Source: Solwaraspora sp. WMMD791
GTDB lineage: Bacteria > Actinomycetota > Actinomycetes > Mycobacteriales > Micromonosporaceae
Reading direction: 5' to 3'
Assembly: GCF_029581195.1 (NCBI RefSeq)
Contig: NZ_CP120737.1
Location: forward strand, 6,115,001-6,179,000
Length of the DNA stretch: 64,000 bases
Part shown: piece after piece, positions 33,769-42,312 of the stretch
Layout: each line of letters starts with the position of its first letter
Numbering within the stretch: position 1 is the first letter of the stretch
The notes under the pieces: model-generated
Database searches by the model: none
Told to the model about the DNA's origin: nothing
What the model saw: the letters and a program-made list of their open reading frames with translations, nothing else
Translations under genes and position numbers: made by a program

Positions 33769-34250
33769 GACTGGACGGAGTTCTTCAACTCGGCGATCAA
33801 CCGGGGAGTCAGCGCGCCACCGGCGCGCCCGGCGAACAACGTCATCTCGTAGGCGACGGTGCCGAGGCTGGCCGACCGGTCGGCGACCACTCCCAGCACC
33901 GAACCGCTGCTGATCGAACTGACCAGCAGGTAGCCGTCGGCCATGTCCACCACCACCCGGTTCAACGTGCCGAGGGAGTACCAGTTGGCGGCGCCCCCGG
34001 CGAGGCTGGTCATCCCGGAGACGATCGCCGCCAGCCGTTCGGCGTTGGCCCGGTCCTGGATCGCGGACATCGCCATCAGCAGGCCGTCCGAGGAGACCGC
34101 GATGGCTTCCCGGACGCCGGCGGTGCTGGAGGTGAACGAGTCCAGCAACCAGTTGAAGGTCTGCGCCTCGGCGCTGAGCGGGCCGTTCGCGGTCCCGGTC
34201 GGGGTCGGGGTCGGGCGCTCGGCGGTGTCCGGCGTGTACGGGCTGTTCAT
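33765..34250 (-). CDS. Roadblock/LC7 protein (CvnB-like)
   Basis: 161 residues. After a Thr/Pro-rich start, the roadblock/LC7 fold is recognised by FNWLLDSFTSSTAGVREAIAVSSDGLLMAMS, followed by ERLAAIVSGMTSLAGGAANWY and GYLLVSSISSGSVLGVVADRSASLG. It probably acts as a regulator of the conservon GTPase. The ATG at 34250 overlaps the stop of the kinase gene as ATGA. Confidence 0.9.
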   Translation of the reverse strand: MNSPYTPDTAERPTPTPTGTANGPLSAEAQTFNWLLDSFTSSTAGVREAIAVSSDGLLMAMSAIQDRANAERLAAIVSGMTSLAGGAANWYSLGTLNRVVVDMADGYLLVSSISSGSVLGVVADRSASLGTVAYEMTLFAGRAGGALTPRLIAELKNSVQS

Positions 34251-36856
34251 CGGTCTGGTCCTTTGCCGTGCTGAGAGTGTCCGGTGATCTCGGTGAGTGC
34301 CCTCTGGACGCCGTCTTCGAAGGCGTCCAACGAGTCCTTCGCGGCCTGCGGGTCCGGTGGCCAGGGGGCACGGGCCACGGGGGCGACCGTCGGCTGGTCG
34401 GGCAGGCTGGCACCCGGTACGCGCTGGGTCAGCCGCGCCGACCCGGCAACCTGCGGATCTCGCGCCACCGGAGCCCGTGCCACCTGCTCCTGCGCCCGCC
34501 GTACGCCGGCTTCGAACTCTTCGAGCAGGGCCCGCGCGGCCCCCGGGTCGGTCGGGGTGTCGCTGACCGCCGCCGGACCGCTGCCGACCGGGTGCTGGGC
34601 ACCCGGAACCCGTTGCCGTAGCGGGCCACGCCCGACCGGGGCCGACCCGACCGGGTCGGTCCCGACGGGACCGACCGCGCCGGTGGCCCGGCCGCTGCCG
34701 GCTCCGCCGGACGCCACGGAGCCGGTGGTGGCGGGTGGGACGGTGCCGAAGGCGTTCCACGGCGTACCGGTGTCGAGCGATGTCGTCGCCCGGTGCACTG
34801 CCGCCGGGTCGAAGCGGGGGTCACCGCCGACGGTCCTGGCCGGCGTCGGCGTCGGCGGCCGGTCGGGCTGCGGGGTGGCCGGGGCCGGCCGTACCGGGAC
34901 CGCGTCCACCGGAGTCGGCCGCGCCGGGACCGGCCCCGGTGGCGGTGGCATCCGCAGCGGTGGGGCCGGCGTCGACGCGACGGTCGGTACCAGCAGGTCC
35001 GGTCCGAGGTCGACGGTCACGGTGACCCCGCCACCGGCCGTCGCGGCGAGCGCGACCGTGATGCCGTGCCGGCGGGCGAGCCGACCGACGACGAACAGTC
35101 CGAGCAGTTCGGTGGGGACCAGATCGAGACGTTCCCGGTGGGTCAACCGGGCGTTCTCCTCGGCCAGCCGCTGTGCCGACAGGCCGAGCCCGCGGTCCAC
35201 CACGCTGATCCGCAGGCCGTCGCCGCGCGCCGCCGCGCTGACGGTCACCCTGGTGTGTGGCGGTGAGAAGACCGTCCCGTTCTCCATCACCTCGGCAAGC
35301 AGCAGCACCAGGTCCGCGATGGCCGAGGGGACGATGGCGAAGCCGGCCGGTGCCTGTACGTCGACCCGGGTGTAGTCCTCGATCTCGCCGAGGGCGAGCC
35401 GGATGACGTCGGAGACCGGCAGCGGCGCCATGTGCTCCTCGGCTCCGGTCGACCCGGAGAGCACCACCAGGCTGCCGGCGTTGCGCCGCAGTCGGCTGGA
35501 GATGTGGTCCAGCCGGTAGAGATGTTGCAGCCGCTTCGGATCGGTCTCCTCGCGTTCCAGCCGGTCGATGACCGCGAGTTGCCGGTTGACCAGGTTCTGC
35601 GTCCGTCGACCGACGTGACCGAACATCTGTGCCACGTTGCGCCGGCCGGAGACCTGCCGCTCGACCAGTCGGGCGGCGGTGCGCTGGACCCGGTCGAAGG
35701 CGCGGGCCAGGTCGCCGATCTCGTCGGTGGCGGTCACCTCGACCGGATCCAGCCGGACCGGATCGGGCCGTTCGGTCTCGTCGTCGGCGACCCGGACCAG
35801 TTCGGCCTCGGCGAGAAGGGCGACCCGGTTCGCCGAACTGGTCAACCGCGCCAGCGGCTGGGCGACCGAGCGGGCGACGACCAGGCTGAGCGCGACGACC
35901 GACAGCAGCACCAGCCCGGCGGCGGCGACCACGCCGTACGCGGTCAGCAGGATCTGGTTCTGTCGTTCGGTGACCTCGACCGTGACGTCGATCACGATCT
36001 TGCGTTCGACGAACCGACCGAGTGCGATCAGCGACTCCAACGAGGGGAATAGCGCGTCGACCGACAGACCGGCCAGGGCCTCGGTCGGGTCGACGGCGAA
36101 CCCCTCGCGGGCACCGCTCTGCGAATCGTCCGTGAAGCCGCTGCCGAGGCGCTCGTCGAGGGCCTGCTCGACCAGCGTGTAGAGCGCCACCTGGTCGGCG
36201 GTGGCGAAACGACCGAACCGGGCGGCGTTGTCCTGGGCGGCGACCAGGCTCATCGCGTACCGGGTCGCCGCTTGCGGGCTGCGGTCGGCGACGACCAGCA
36301 GCATGTGGCTGGCGCCGGAGCTGATCGCGTCGTCGAGGCGCAACGCGGCGTCCAACGCCACGATCTGCCGACCCTCGGTGGTGGCCACGTCGGCCGTGTC
36401 GACCAGGTGCAACGCGTCGATGAGCCGCACGATCAGATTGCCGTACGCGATCATCACCTGATCGCTGTCGGCGGTGCGCGCCAGGACGCCGGCGCGGGTC
36501 TCGGCGAGGTCGTCGACCGCGGTCACCGCCGCGTCGAGTTCCGGGCCGATCTCGGCGCCGAGGTCGGCCCGGATGTCGGCGATCCGGTCGGTGATCGCGG
36601 CTTCCTGCAGGGCGAGTCGGGAACGGTCGACCGCGCCCACCAGGTGACCGACCGCGAGCAGCCGTTCCAGCTGGAGGTCCTGGACGAGCGAGCCGATCCG
36701 TCCGCCGACCTGCACGGTCCGTACGGTGTCCGCGGCCCGGGCCGCCTGCGCGACGCGGTCGACGACGATCGGCACGGTCAGCGCGGCGACGGCGATCAGC
36801 GGGATCATGACCAGGAGCGCCAGTTTCCCGCGGATGCGGAGTCTATCGAGCAGCAA
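34247..36856 (-). CDS. Conservon sensor histidine-kinase-like protein (CvnA-like)
   Basis: 869 residues. An N-terminal membrane segment (LALLVMIPLIAVAALTVPIVV) and a second near residue 320 flank an extracytoplasmic nitrate/nitrite-sensor-like helical domain. A HAMP linker (VAQPLARLTSSANRV) and a HATPase domain follow (AEVMENGTVFSPPHT as N box; VVDRGLGLS as G1). The last ~230 residues are Pro-rich. The usual H-box is poorly conserved, as in other CvnA proteins. The start is TTG at 36856 with GGGAG 7 nt upstream, overlapping the upstream sensor gene by 14 bp. Confidence 0.85.
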   Translation of the reverse strand: MLLDRLRIRGKLALLVMIPLIAVAALTVPIVVDRVAQAARAADTVRTVQVGGRIGSLVQDLQLERLLAVGHLVGAVDRSRLALQEAAITDRIADIRADLGAEIGPELDAAVTAVDDLAETRAGVLARTADSDQVMIAYGNLIVRLIDALHLVDTADVATTEGRQIVALDAALRLDDAISSGASHMLLVVADRSPQAATRYAMSLVAAQDNAARFGRFATADQVALYTLVEQALDERLGSGFTDDSQSGAREGFAVDPTEALAGLSVDALFPSLESLIALGRFVERKIVIDVTVEVTERQNQILLTAYGVVAAAGLVLLSVVALSLVVARSVAQPLARLTSSANRVALLAEAELVRVADDETERPDPVRLDPVEVTATDEIGDLARAFDRVQRTAARLVERQVSGRRNVAQMFGHVGRRTQNLVNRQLAVIDRLEREETDPKRLQHLYRLDHISSRLRRNAGSLVVLSGSTGAEEHMAPLPVSDVIRLALGEIEDYTRVDVQAPAGFAIVPSAIADLVLLLAEVMENGTVFSPPHTRVTVSAAARGDGLRISVVDRGLGLSAQRLAEENARLTHRERLDLVPTELLGLFVVGRLARRHGITVALAATAGGGVTVTVDLGPDLLVPTVASTPAPPLRMPPPPGPVPARPTPVDAVPVRPAPATPQPDRPPTPTPARTVGGDPRFDPAAVHRATTSLDTGTPWNAFGTVPPATTGSVASGGAGSGRATGAVGPVGTDPVGSAPVGRGPLRQRVPGAQHPVGSGPAAVSDTPTDPGAARALLEEFEAGVRRAQEQVARAPVARDPQVAGSARLTQRVPGASLPDQPTVAPVARAPWPPDPQAAKDSLDAFEDGVQRALTEITGHSQHGKGPDR

Positions 36857-38114
36857 CGGTCGGCTCCCATTGTCGGCTGTCCGATGTGACCCGGTCGGCG
36901 TCGTCGGCCGGTCCGGTACGGCCGCCGGTCGCCGGCGGGCCGTCGGTGGGTCCGGTGCCGGCAGGCGGAGTGCGCGGCCCCGCCGCCGTGCCGTACGTGA
37001 TCAGCACCGGGACGCTGACCAGGCCGACCGCCAGGATCAGTACGCCGACCGACAGCCACTGGTCGCGCTGCGACCCGCTGATCCGGTCGGCCAGCAGACC
37101 GTCCAGTTCGACCAGCATCGTGCCGGCCAGTTCGGCTGCCGACGCCTGCGCCTCCCCCCGCAGCGCGACCAGTTGTCCCAGGTCCGGTACGGCGGCCGCG
37201 CCGGACTCCCGGTCGTCGTCGCCGGAATCGCCGTCGCCGTCGCCGTCGCCGCCGGTGCTGGTGCCCGTGCCGTCGCTGGAGTCGTCGTCGGACTGCGCGG
37301 CCCGGGTCAGCTCGGCGGCGGCGGTGTTCAGGACGGCGGCCGCCGCGGCGATGGCGTCCATGCTGCGTTGGAACCGGTCGACCTGGGTCAGCAGGTTGCT
37401 GCTCATCGTGCGGCTGTCGGTGCTCTCCACCGCGGCCTGGACGTTGCTGGCCAGGTCGTCGGCGGGGGAGAGGATGTCGCTGGTGGCACCGATCAGTTCG
37501 ACGAGCGCCAACGGCCGTTCCTGCGCCGGTCGGGTCGGCAGCAGGACGGCGAGGTCGGCGAAACGACCGGTGGCGATGAGCGCCTCGGGCAGCTCCTCGG
37601 CAGCGCCGTCGGAGAGATGGTAGGCGTCGCCTTCCGGGTCACGGACCAGGTTGGAGCTTTCCCGGATCCGGTCGTAGTGGGCCAGCAACAGGTCGGTGGT
37701 CTCTCGGTAGGCGTCGAACGCCGCCGTCGGCTCGTCGAAGCGTCGGTCCGGCAGCGCCTCGACGGCCGCCCGTAGTGACGTCCAGCGCTGCTGGGCCCGC
37801 AGCGAGGCGCCGATGCGCTGGTCGACCTCGGCCACCGCGGCCAACGCCCGGGTGAGCGCCTCGGCGTTGACCGGCTGCCGGGCGACGGCGGCTGACTGGG
37901 CGTCGACCAGCGCCACGGTCAGTTCGTTGAGCGCGGCCAGATAGGCGACGCCCTCCCGTTCCCGTTGCGCGAAGGCGACGTCCGCCGACGTGCCGCGCCA
38001 CAGTTGGACGAAGAGCACGCAGACCGGCACCAGCACCAGTACGGTGACCGCCGATCGCAGCAATGGTCCGTCGAGCCGTCGCCTCCGGCGTACGGCTTCG
38101 TGTGCAGGTTGCAT
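36843..38114 (-). CDS. Membrane sensor protein, first gene of the conservon operon
   Basis: 423 residues. Two membrane segments (SAVTVLVLVPVCVLFVQLW near the start; SVGVLILAVGLVSVPVLITYG near the end) flank a helical extracytoplasmic domain that resembles the sensor region of CvnA, and a Pro-rich tail follows. A disordered acidic loop (DDDSSDGTGTST and a GDGDGDGDS repeat) is unusual. It has no kinase domain. It overlaps the CvnA gene by 14 bp, so it is probably an added input subunit. The ATG at 38114 has GGGGTGGG upstream. Confidence 0.7.
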   Translation of the reverse strand: MQPAHEAVRRRRRLDGPLLRSAVTVLVLVPVCVLFVQLWRGTSADVAFAQREREGVAYLAALNELTVALVDAQSAAVARQPVNAEALTRALAAVAEVDQRIGASLRAQQRWTSLRAAVEALPDRRFDEPTAAFDAYRETTDLLLAHYDRIRESSNLVRDPEGDAYHLSDGAAEELPEALIATGRFADLAVLLPTRPAQERPLALVELIGATSDILSPADDLASNVQAAVESTDSRTMSSNLLTQVDRFQRSMDAIAAAAAVLNTAAAELTRAAQSDDDSSDGTGTSTGGDGDGDGDSGDDDRESGAAAVPDLGQLVALRGEAQASAAELAGTMLVELDGLLADRISGSQRDQWLSVGVLILAVGLVSVPVLITYGTAAGPRTPPAGTGPTDGPPATGGRTGPADDADRVTSDSRQWEPTVAAR

Positions 38115-38507
38115 CGCCCACCCCCCTGGCGGTTCGCCGCGAATTGCGCCGGGCGGCCTCTGGACGGTCTGATGTCGACCGTGTCGTCGGCGCCCTGCCG
38201 GCACGGAAAGATAGATGGCGCGCCTGCCAGGCCGGAACCATCCGTGAGGCCTTCAGTCGCACACCGTACGGCGGATGTCACCTTTTGGTGATCGGCTGTT
38301 CACGTGCTGCTACATCCTGCCGGTTTGCAAACGATTTCCGTCCGATATGATCATTATGAGAGAATCAACGGCATGTGCGGGTGGTCCGCCGAATGGGTAT
38401 TGGTATCAGGCGGAGTGTCGGATCGGCGCTGGTCGAGACGTTCTGTGTGACCGGAGAATGGTGGGTGGTGGGCGTCCATCGTGCGATCAGGGGTGTCCAT
38501 CGTGCGA
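38115..38507. other. Intergenic region, relatively AT-rich, no gene seen
   Basis: About 390 bases between the conservon start and the 3' end of the glycosidase gene. The section 38275-38420 is noticeably poorer in G+C than its surroundings and contains GTTTGCAAAC (38323-38332) and TATGAT (38346-38351). It may carry the conservon promoter; small reading frames here are not convincing. Confidence 0.55.
38323..38332. promoter_or_regulatory. GTTTGCAAAC palindrome
   Basis: Perfect 10-bp palindrome in the AT-rich part of the conservon upstream region, about 210 bp before the first conservon gene. It could be an operator; the bound regulator is unknown. Confidence 0.35.
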
Positions 38508-38511
38508 TCAG
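38470..38511 (-). repeat. 21-bp tandem repeat x2 carrying the glycosidase stop codon
   Basis: Units 38470-38490 and 38491-38511 match at 20 of 21 positions. On the minus strand, the TGA stop (38510-38508) of the MGH1-like gene is in the first-read unit and is repeated 21 bp downstream, in frame. Confidence 0.9.
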
Positions 38512-39878
38512 TCGCCGTCGGCCAGCAGGTCGAGCAGGAGCGCGGCGGTCCAACTGAACGCCGCCGCGCCCACTCCGGCCCCGGTCACCGGGTGGAAGTA
38601 CTCGTAGTGGCCGGACCTGTCGACGAGGTCGACCATGGCCGTCCGCAGCATCTCGGCCTGGGCGGCGCGGCCGTGAGCGCGCAGTCCACGCCAGAGCAGC
38701 CAGTTGATGTTGATCCAGACCGGACCGCGCCAGTAACGCACCGGGTCGAAGTCGGCGGCCCTCCGGTCGTAGCTCGGCACCGGCATGGCCGCCGACATGC
38801 CGAACCGGTCGGACCCGAGCATCGTCACCAGCGCCGCCACCCGGTCGGCCGGCAGGTCCGGCAGGATCAGCGGCACCAGTCCGTTCACGCACCTGGCCGG
38901 GCTGAGTCGGCCGGTCCGCACGTCGCGCGCGTGGTACATGCCGGTGCGCGGGTTCCACAACCGCTCGTCGATCGCGCGGGTGATGCGCTCGGCCCGGATC
39001 AGGTGCCCGGCGGGATCGGCGCCGACCACGCCGGCGATCGCGGCCAGCGCCCGCTCGGCGGCACCCAGCAGCGCGTTGAACGTCGGGCATTCGACGACGA
39101 AGCCGTGCCGGTCGGCGAGCGCATCGTCGGCGTAGTCGTGGTCGCGGTACGCCAGGGCCAGTGCCACGAACCGGGCGTAGTCCTCGTCGGTCGGCCGGTG
39201 CGCCACCGCGGCGACCCGGTTGTCGTGCCGCTGCCGCCCGGCGAGGACCCGCAGGTCGGCCGGTACGGCTGCCAGGGCCGCGTCCCAGGCCGGGCTGTTG
39301 TCCAGCCCCGACTCCCACGGGTGCACGATGGCGGCCAGCCCGCCGCCACCGGCGTCGCGTCGACCCAGTAGGTAGTCCTGCGCCGCCACCAGCCGGGGAT
39401 AGAACCACCGGAGCTGGGCCAGGCCGGCGGCGTCGGGGGCCCGCTGGTAGAGCTCCCAGACCGCCAGCGCGTGCGCGGGCGGTTGGACGATGCCCGTACC
39501 GTCGGGGTGGCCCGGCCGGCGCAGCGGCACCTGCCAGAATCCGGGCCCCGGGAAGTAGTCCCGTTCGGCGATGCCGGGATCGAAGACGATGTGCGGGATC
39601 CGCCCGTCCGGCCACTGCGCCAGGAACAGGCTGCGCAGATCCCGCCACGCCCGGTCCGGGGCGACCCGGGCCAGCCCGATCGCGATGAACGCCGCGTCCC
39701 AGCTCCACTGGTGCGGGTAGAGGGTGCGTGACGGCACCGTGTGGCGACCGGACCAGTTGGCCTCGAGTACGGTGCGGGCCGCTTGCCACAGCTCGGGTCG
39801 TCCGTCGCCGACCGGCTCGGCCTCAGCGGGTGGCCCAACCGGCGGTACGGCCGGCGTGGTGGTGTCGATGATGCTCAT
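38508..39878 (-). CDS. MGH1/GH63-like glycoside hydrolase
   Basis: 456 residues, no signal peptide, cytoplasmic. The (alpha/alpha)6 barrel family is indicated by TLYPHQWSWDAAFIAIGLA, YFPGPGFWQVPLRRPG, IVHPWESGLDNSPAWD (catalytic-site region) and YWRGPVWININWLLW, then HYEYFHPVTGAGVG. Characterised relatives act on mannosylglycerate, glucosylglycerate or related alpha-glycosides. The ATG is at 39878; a longer reading frame upstream is a shadow. It is divergent from an aldo/keto reductase. Confidence 0.85.
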   Translation of the reverse strand: MSIIDTTTPAVPPVGPPAEAEPVGDGRPELWQAARTVLEANWSGRHTVPSRTLYPHQWSWDAAFIAIGLARVAPDRAWRDLRSLFLAQWPDGRIPHIVFDPGIAERDYFPGPGFWQVPLRRPGHPDGTGIVQPPAHALAVWELYQRAPDAAGLAQLRWFYPRLVAAQDYLLGRRDAGGGGLAAIVHPWESGLDNSPAWDAALAAVPADLRVLAGRQRHDNRVAAVAHRPTDEDYARFVALALAYRDHDYADDALADRHGFVVECPTFNALLGAAERALAAIAGVVGADPAGHLIRAERITRAIDERLWNPRTGMYHARDVRTGRLSPARCVNGLVPLILPDLPADRVAALVTMLGSDRFGMSAAMPVPSYDRRAADFDPVRYWRGPVWININWLLWRGLRAHGRAAQAEMLRTAMVDLVDRSGHYEYFHPVTGAGVGAAAFSWTAALLLDLLADGD

Positions 39879-40083
39879 GTGGTTCCCGTTTCTGGTGCTT
39901 GCCCCGGTCGGCGGGTATGCACGGCCCGGACCCCCACCAGGAGACCGGGTGGGTGACGACGAATGTACGCGCGGTGAACAGCATGTGGTGTCGGCCTGGC
40001 TCGGCGGTAGGGTCGGTCGGCCACTGACCGATGCGTCGTCCGGCCGAGGTATAGGCGCAGGTCGGCGTGGGTAGTCGGCGGGC

Positions 40084-40869
40084 ATGGCGACGCACGGTGA
40101 GCAACTGACGGTGTCCCTCGCCCCCGGCGTGGACATGCCGATGCTGGGCTTCGGGACCTGGCAGGCGACGGGGGAGTCGGGCTACCGGGCGGTACGGGCC
40201 GCGCTGGACGCCGGTTACCGGCACCTGGACACCGCCACGATGTACGGCAACGAGGCCGAGGTCGGCCGGGCGGTCCGGGACAGCGGGCTGCCCCGACAGG
40301 AGGTCTTCATCACCACGAAACTCCCGCCGGAACGCCTCGGCCAGGAAGCGGAGACCCTCGCCGCCAGCCTGGCCGCGCTGGCGACGGAGTACGTCGACCT
40401 GTGGCTGATCCACTGGCCGCCACGCGGTGGTGCCGCCGTATCCACCTGGCGGGAGTTCATCGCCCAGCGCGACGCCGGAGTGGTGCGTGCGATCGGGGTC
40501 AGCAACTACAGCCTGGCTCAGATCGACGAGCTCATCGAACAGACCGGGGTACGCCCGGCGGTCAACCAGGTGCCCTGGGCACCGGCGATGCACGACGGCC
40601 GTACGTTGGCCGAGCACCAGGAACGGGACGTGGTGGTAGAGGGGTACAGCCCGTTCAAGAACACCGACCTGGACGATCCGCTCCTGGTCGAGGTGGCCGG
40701 GCGGCACCGCGTCACCCCGGCCCAGGTGGTGCTGCGGTGGCACCTGCAGCACGGGATCGTGGTGATCCCGAAGTCGGTGACGCCGCAGCGGATCGTCACC
40801 AACGCCGACGTCTTCGGGTTCCGTCTCACCCCGGACGAGATGGCCGCCATCGACCAGCTGCGGGACTGA
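40084..40869 (+). CDS. Aldo/keto reductase
   Basis: 261 residues, typical length. The catalytic tetrad is Asp49 and Tyr54 in HLDTATMYGNE, Lys79 in ITTKL, and His110 in LIHWP. The NADPH site is IVVIPKSVTPQRI. The opening PMLGFGTW is also characteristic. It reduces aldehydes or ketones, probably sugar-derived, in the cytoplasm. The ATG at 40084 has no strong Shine-Dalgarno. It ends at a very strong hairpin terminator. Confidence 0.92.
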   Translation: MATHGEQLTVSLAPGVDMPMLGFGTWQATGESGYRAVRAALDAGYRHLDTATMYGNEAEVGRAVRDSGLPRQEVFITTKLPPERLGQEAETLAASLAALATEYVDLWLIHWPPRGGAAVSTWREFIAQRDAGVVRAIGVSNYSLAQIDELIEQTGVRPAVNQVPWAPAMHDGRTLAEHQERDVVVEGYSPFKNTDLDDPLLVEVAGRHRVTPAQVVLRWHLQHGIVVIPKSVTPQRIVTNADVFGFRLTPDEMAAIDQLRD

Positions 40870-40871
40870 CA

Positions 40872-40904
40872 CCACCGTCCGGCGCGGGGGGCGCCGGACG
40901 GTGG
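40872..40904. terminator. Strong bidirectional hairpin terminator
   Basis: Arms 40872-40885 and 40891-40904 pair perfectly over 14 bp around a 5-G loop. It sits between the convergent aldo/keto reductase and GH12 genes. Confidence 0.85.
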
Positions 40905-40934
40905 CGTGCCCGGACAGCGGTGTGGGCGCGGCGG

Positions 40935-42068
40935 TCAGCCGGTGGTGCAGGAGGTGCCGTTGAGCGTGAAGTTGGTCGGCGAGGAGTAGGACCCGCTGTA
41001 GGTCCCCTGGTAGCCGAACGAGGCGGTCGCGCCCGGCGCCAGGGTGCCGTTCCAGGCGATGTTGCGGGCAGTCACCGAGGAACCGCTCTGCGACACGGTC
41101 GCGTTCCACGAGCTGGTGATCGACTGCCCGGCCGGCAGCTGGTACGCCAACGTCCACCCGTTGACGGTGCCGCTACCCGTGTTGGTGATCCGCACCTCGG
41201 CGGTGAAGCCGCTGTTCCAGGTGTTCGGGGTGTAGCCGACCCGGCAGGCGCCGCTGCCCGGCGGCGGCGTGGTGGGCGGCGGTGGCGCGGTCGTGGGTGG
41301 CGGTGCCCCGCCGGTGTTGACCGCCGCCGAGAACGAGTTCACCCCGATCCCGACGCCGCCGTTCCATGGCTCGAAGCCGGCCTGGATGCTGGTCAGGTAC
41401 CACGAGTTGGTGATCTGGCCCCGGTTGCGCACGTCGGCGATGAAGGCCATCGCGTCGAAACTCCAGCTGCTGAAGGACGACTGGGCGAGGTACGACACCA
41501 CGTTGTTGCTTCCGTTGCTGCCGGTCCAGACCTGGAAGCTGCGGCCGGCGATGGTGGTGGTGCCGACCGGTGAACCGATCGGTTGGATGGAGCCCTGCCG
41601 GTGGAACCAGATCATGATCTCCATCTGGCTGACCCCGTCGGTGCGGGGCGTCGGGTCCAGCCAGATGTCGTACGACGCGTTGTAGGTGCCGCCGCCCACG
41701 TACGTGTAGTTGATGCTGGTCGGCGCGCTGCTGATCCGGCTGACCTGCATCGGCAGGTTGGTGCCGGGGGAGCAGTTGGTGTAGTGGCAGCCCAGAAAGA
41801 CCGACGGGTACGACACGGGCGCCCCGTTGGTCGGCGAACTGCCCTGCTGCGACGTCACCGAGAACCCGGTGCTGGTGACGTTGATGCACTGCTGGGCGGT
41901 CGTGCCCCAGCGATTGTTCTGCACCACGTAGCGGCCCTGGATGGTGGTGCTGCCGTACTGCTCGCAAATCACCGTGTCCGCCTGCGCGGGGGCGGCGGTG
42001 ACGACGGCGAGAACGCCGCCGACGAGGAGCGCCGCCGCGGCGGCGGCGGTGCGGATGGGACGTCTCAT
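40935..42068 (-). CDS. Secreted GH12 endoglucanase with C-terminal CBM2
   Basis: 377 residues. A signal peptide ends at PAQAD. The GH12 domain includes SQMEIMIWFHRQG, with the nucleophile Glu, and GFEPWNGGVG, with the acid/base Glu. A PPPTTAPP linker leads to a CBM2 domain (CRVGYTPNTWNSGFTAEVRI; WNGTLAPGATASFGY; NGTSC). It cleaves cellulose or related beta-1,4-glucans outside the cell. The ATG at 42068 has GGAG 8 nt upstream. A CebR-like box lies 54 bp upstream, so cello-oligosaccharide induction is likely. Confidence 0.93.
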   Translation of the reverse strand: MRRPIRTAAAAAALLVGGVLAVVTAAPAQADTVICEQYGSTTIQGRYVVQNNRWGTTAQQCINVTSTGFSVTSQQGSSPTNGAPVSYPSVFLGCHYTNCSPGTNLPMQVSRISSAPTSINYTYVGGGTYNASYDIWLDPTPRTDGVSQMEIMIWFHRQGSIQPIGSPVGTTTIAGRSFQVWTGSNGSNNVVSYLAQSSFSSWSFDAMAFIADVRNRGQITNSWYLTSIQAGFEPWNGGVGIGVNSFSAAVNTGGAPPPTTAPPPPTTPPPGSGACRVGYTPNTWNSGFTAEVRITNTGSGTVNGWTLAYQLPAGQSITSSWNATVSQSGSSVTARNIAWNGTLAPGATASFGYQGTYSGSYSSPTNFTLNGTSCTTG

Positions 42069-42121
42069 TGCACTCCTTCGGTGTCCGTGCTGGGGAAGCG
42101 GATAGGAGGGTTCAACGTGAC

Positions 42122-42133
42122 GGGAGCGCTCCC
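42122..42133 (-). promoter_or_regulatory. CebR-like operator upstream of the GH12 gene
   Basis: GGGAGCGCTCCC is a perfect 12-bp palindrome and matches the core of the Streptomyces CebR box (TGGGAGCGCTCCCA). On the minus strand, it follows a TAGCTT box (complement of 42136-42141 region) where it would block transcription. Confidence 0.75.
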
Positions 42134-42144
42134 ACAAAGCTAGG

Positions 42145-42160
42145 ACACATTTACATGTGT
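42145..42160. promoter_or_regulatory. Second inverted repeat in the GH12 promoter
   Basis: ACACAT-TTAC-ATGTGT is a perfect 6-bp inverted repeat immediately upstream of the CebR-like box, in an AT-rich patch. It overlaps the expected -35 region and may bind a second regulator. Confidence 0.45.
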
Positions 42161-42312
42161 GAAAAGAGTCGGCAACACCGGCCGGTGTCCGAGGCGGGAC
42201 GGCGGTCCAGGCCAGTCGGATCGGTCGCGCCGGAGTATCGGGAACGGCGTTCAACATGCCGAACGCCGTGGACGAGCGCCCGGGCACCCGCCGGCGGGTC
42301 GCCGGCCTGGAA

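Noticed and set aside
38352-38607. Plus-strand frame in the conservon/glycosidase gap
   Set aside because: It runs through the tandem repeat and antisense to the glycosidase end, with no ribosome-binding site or family resemblance.
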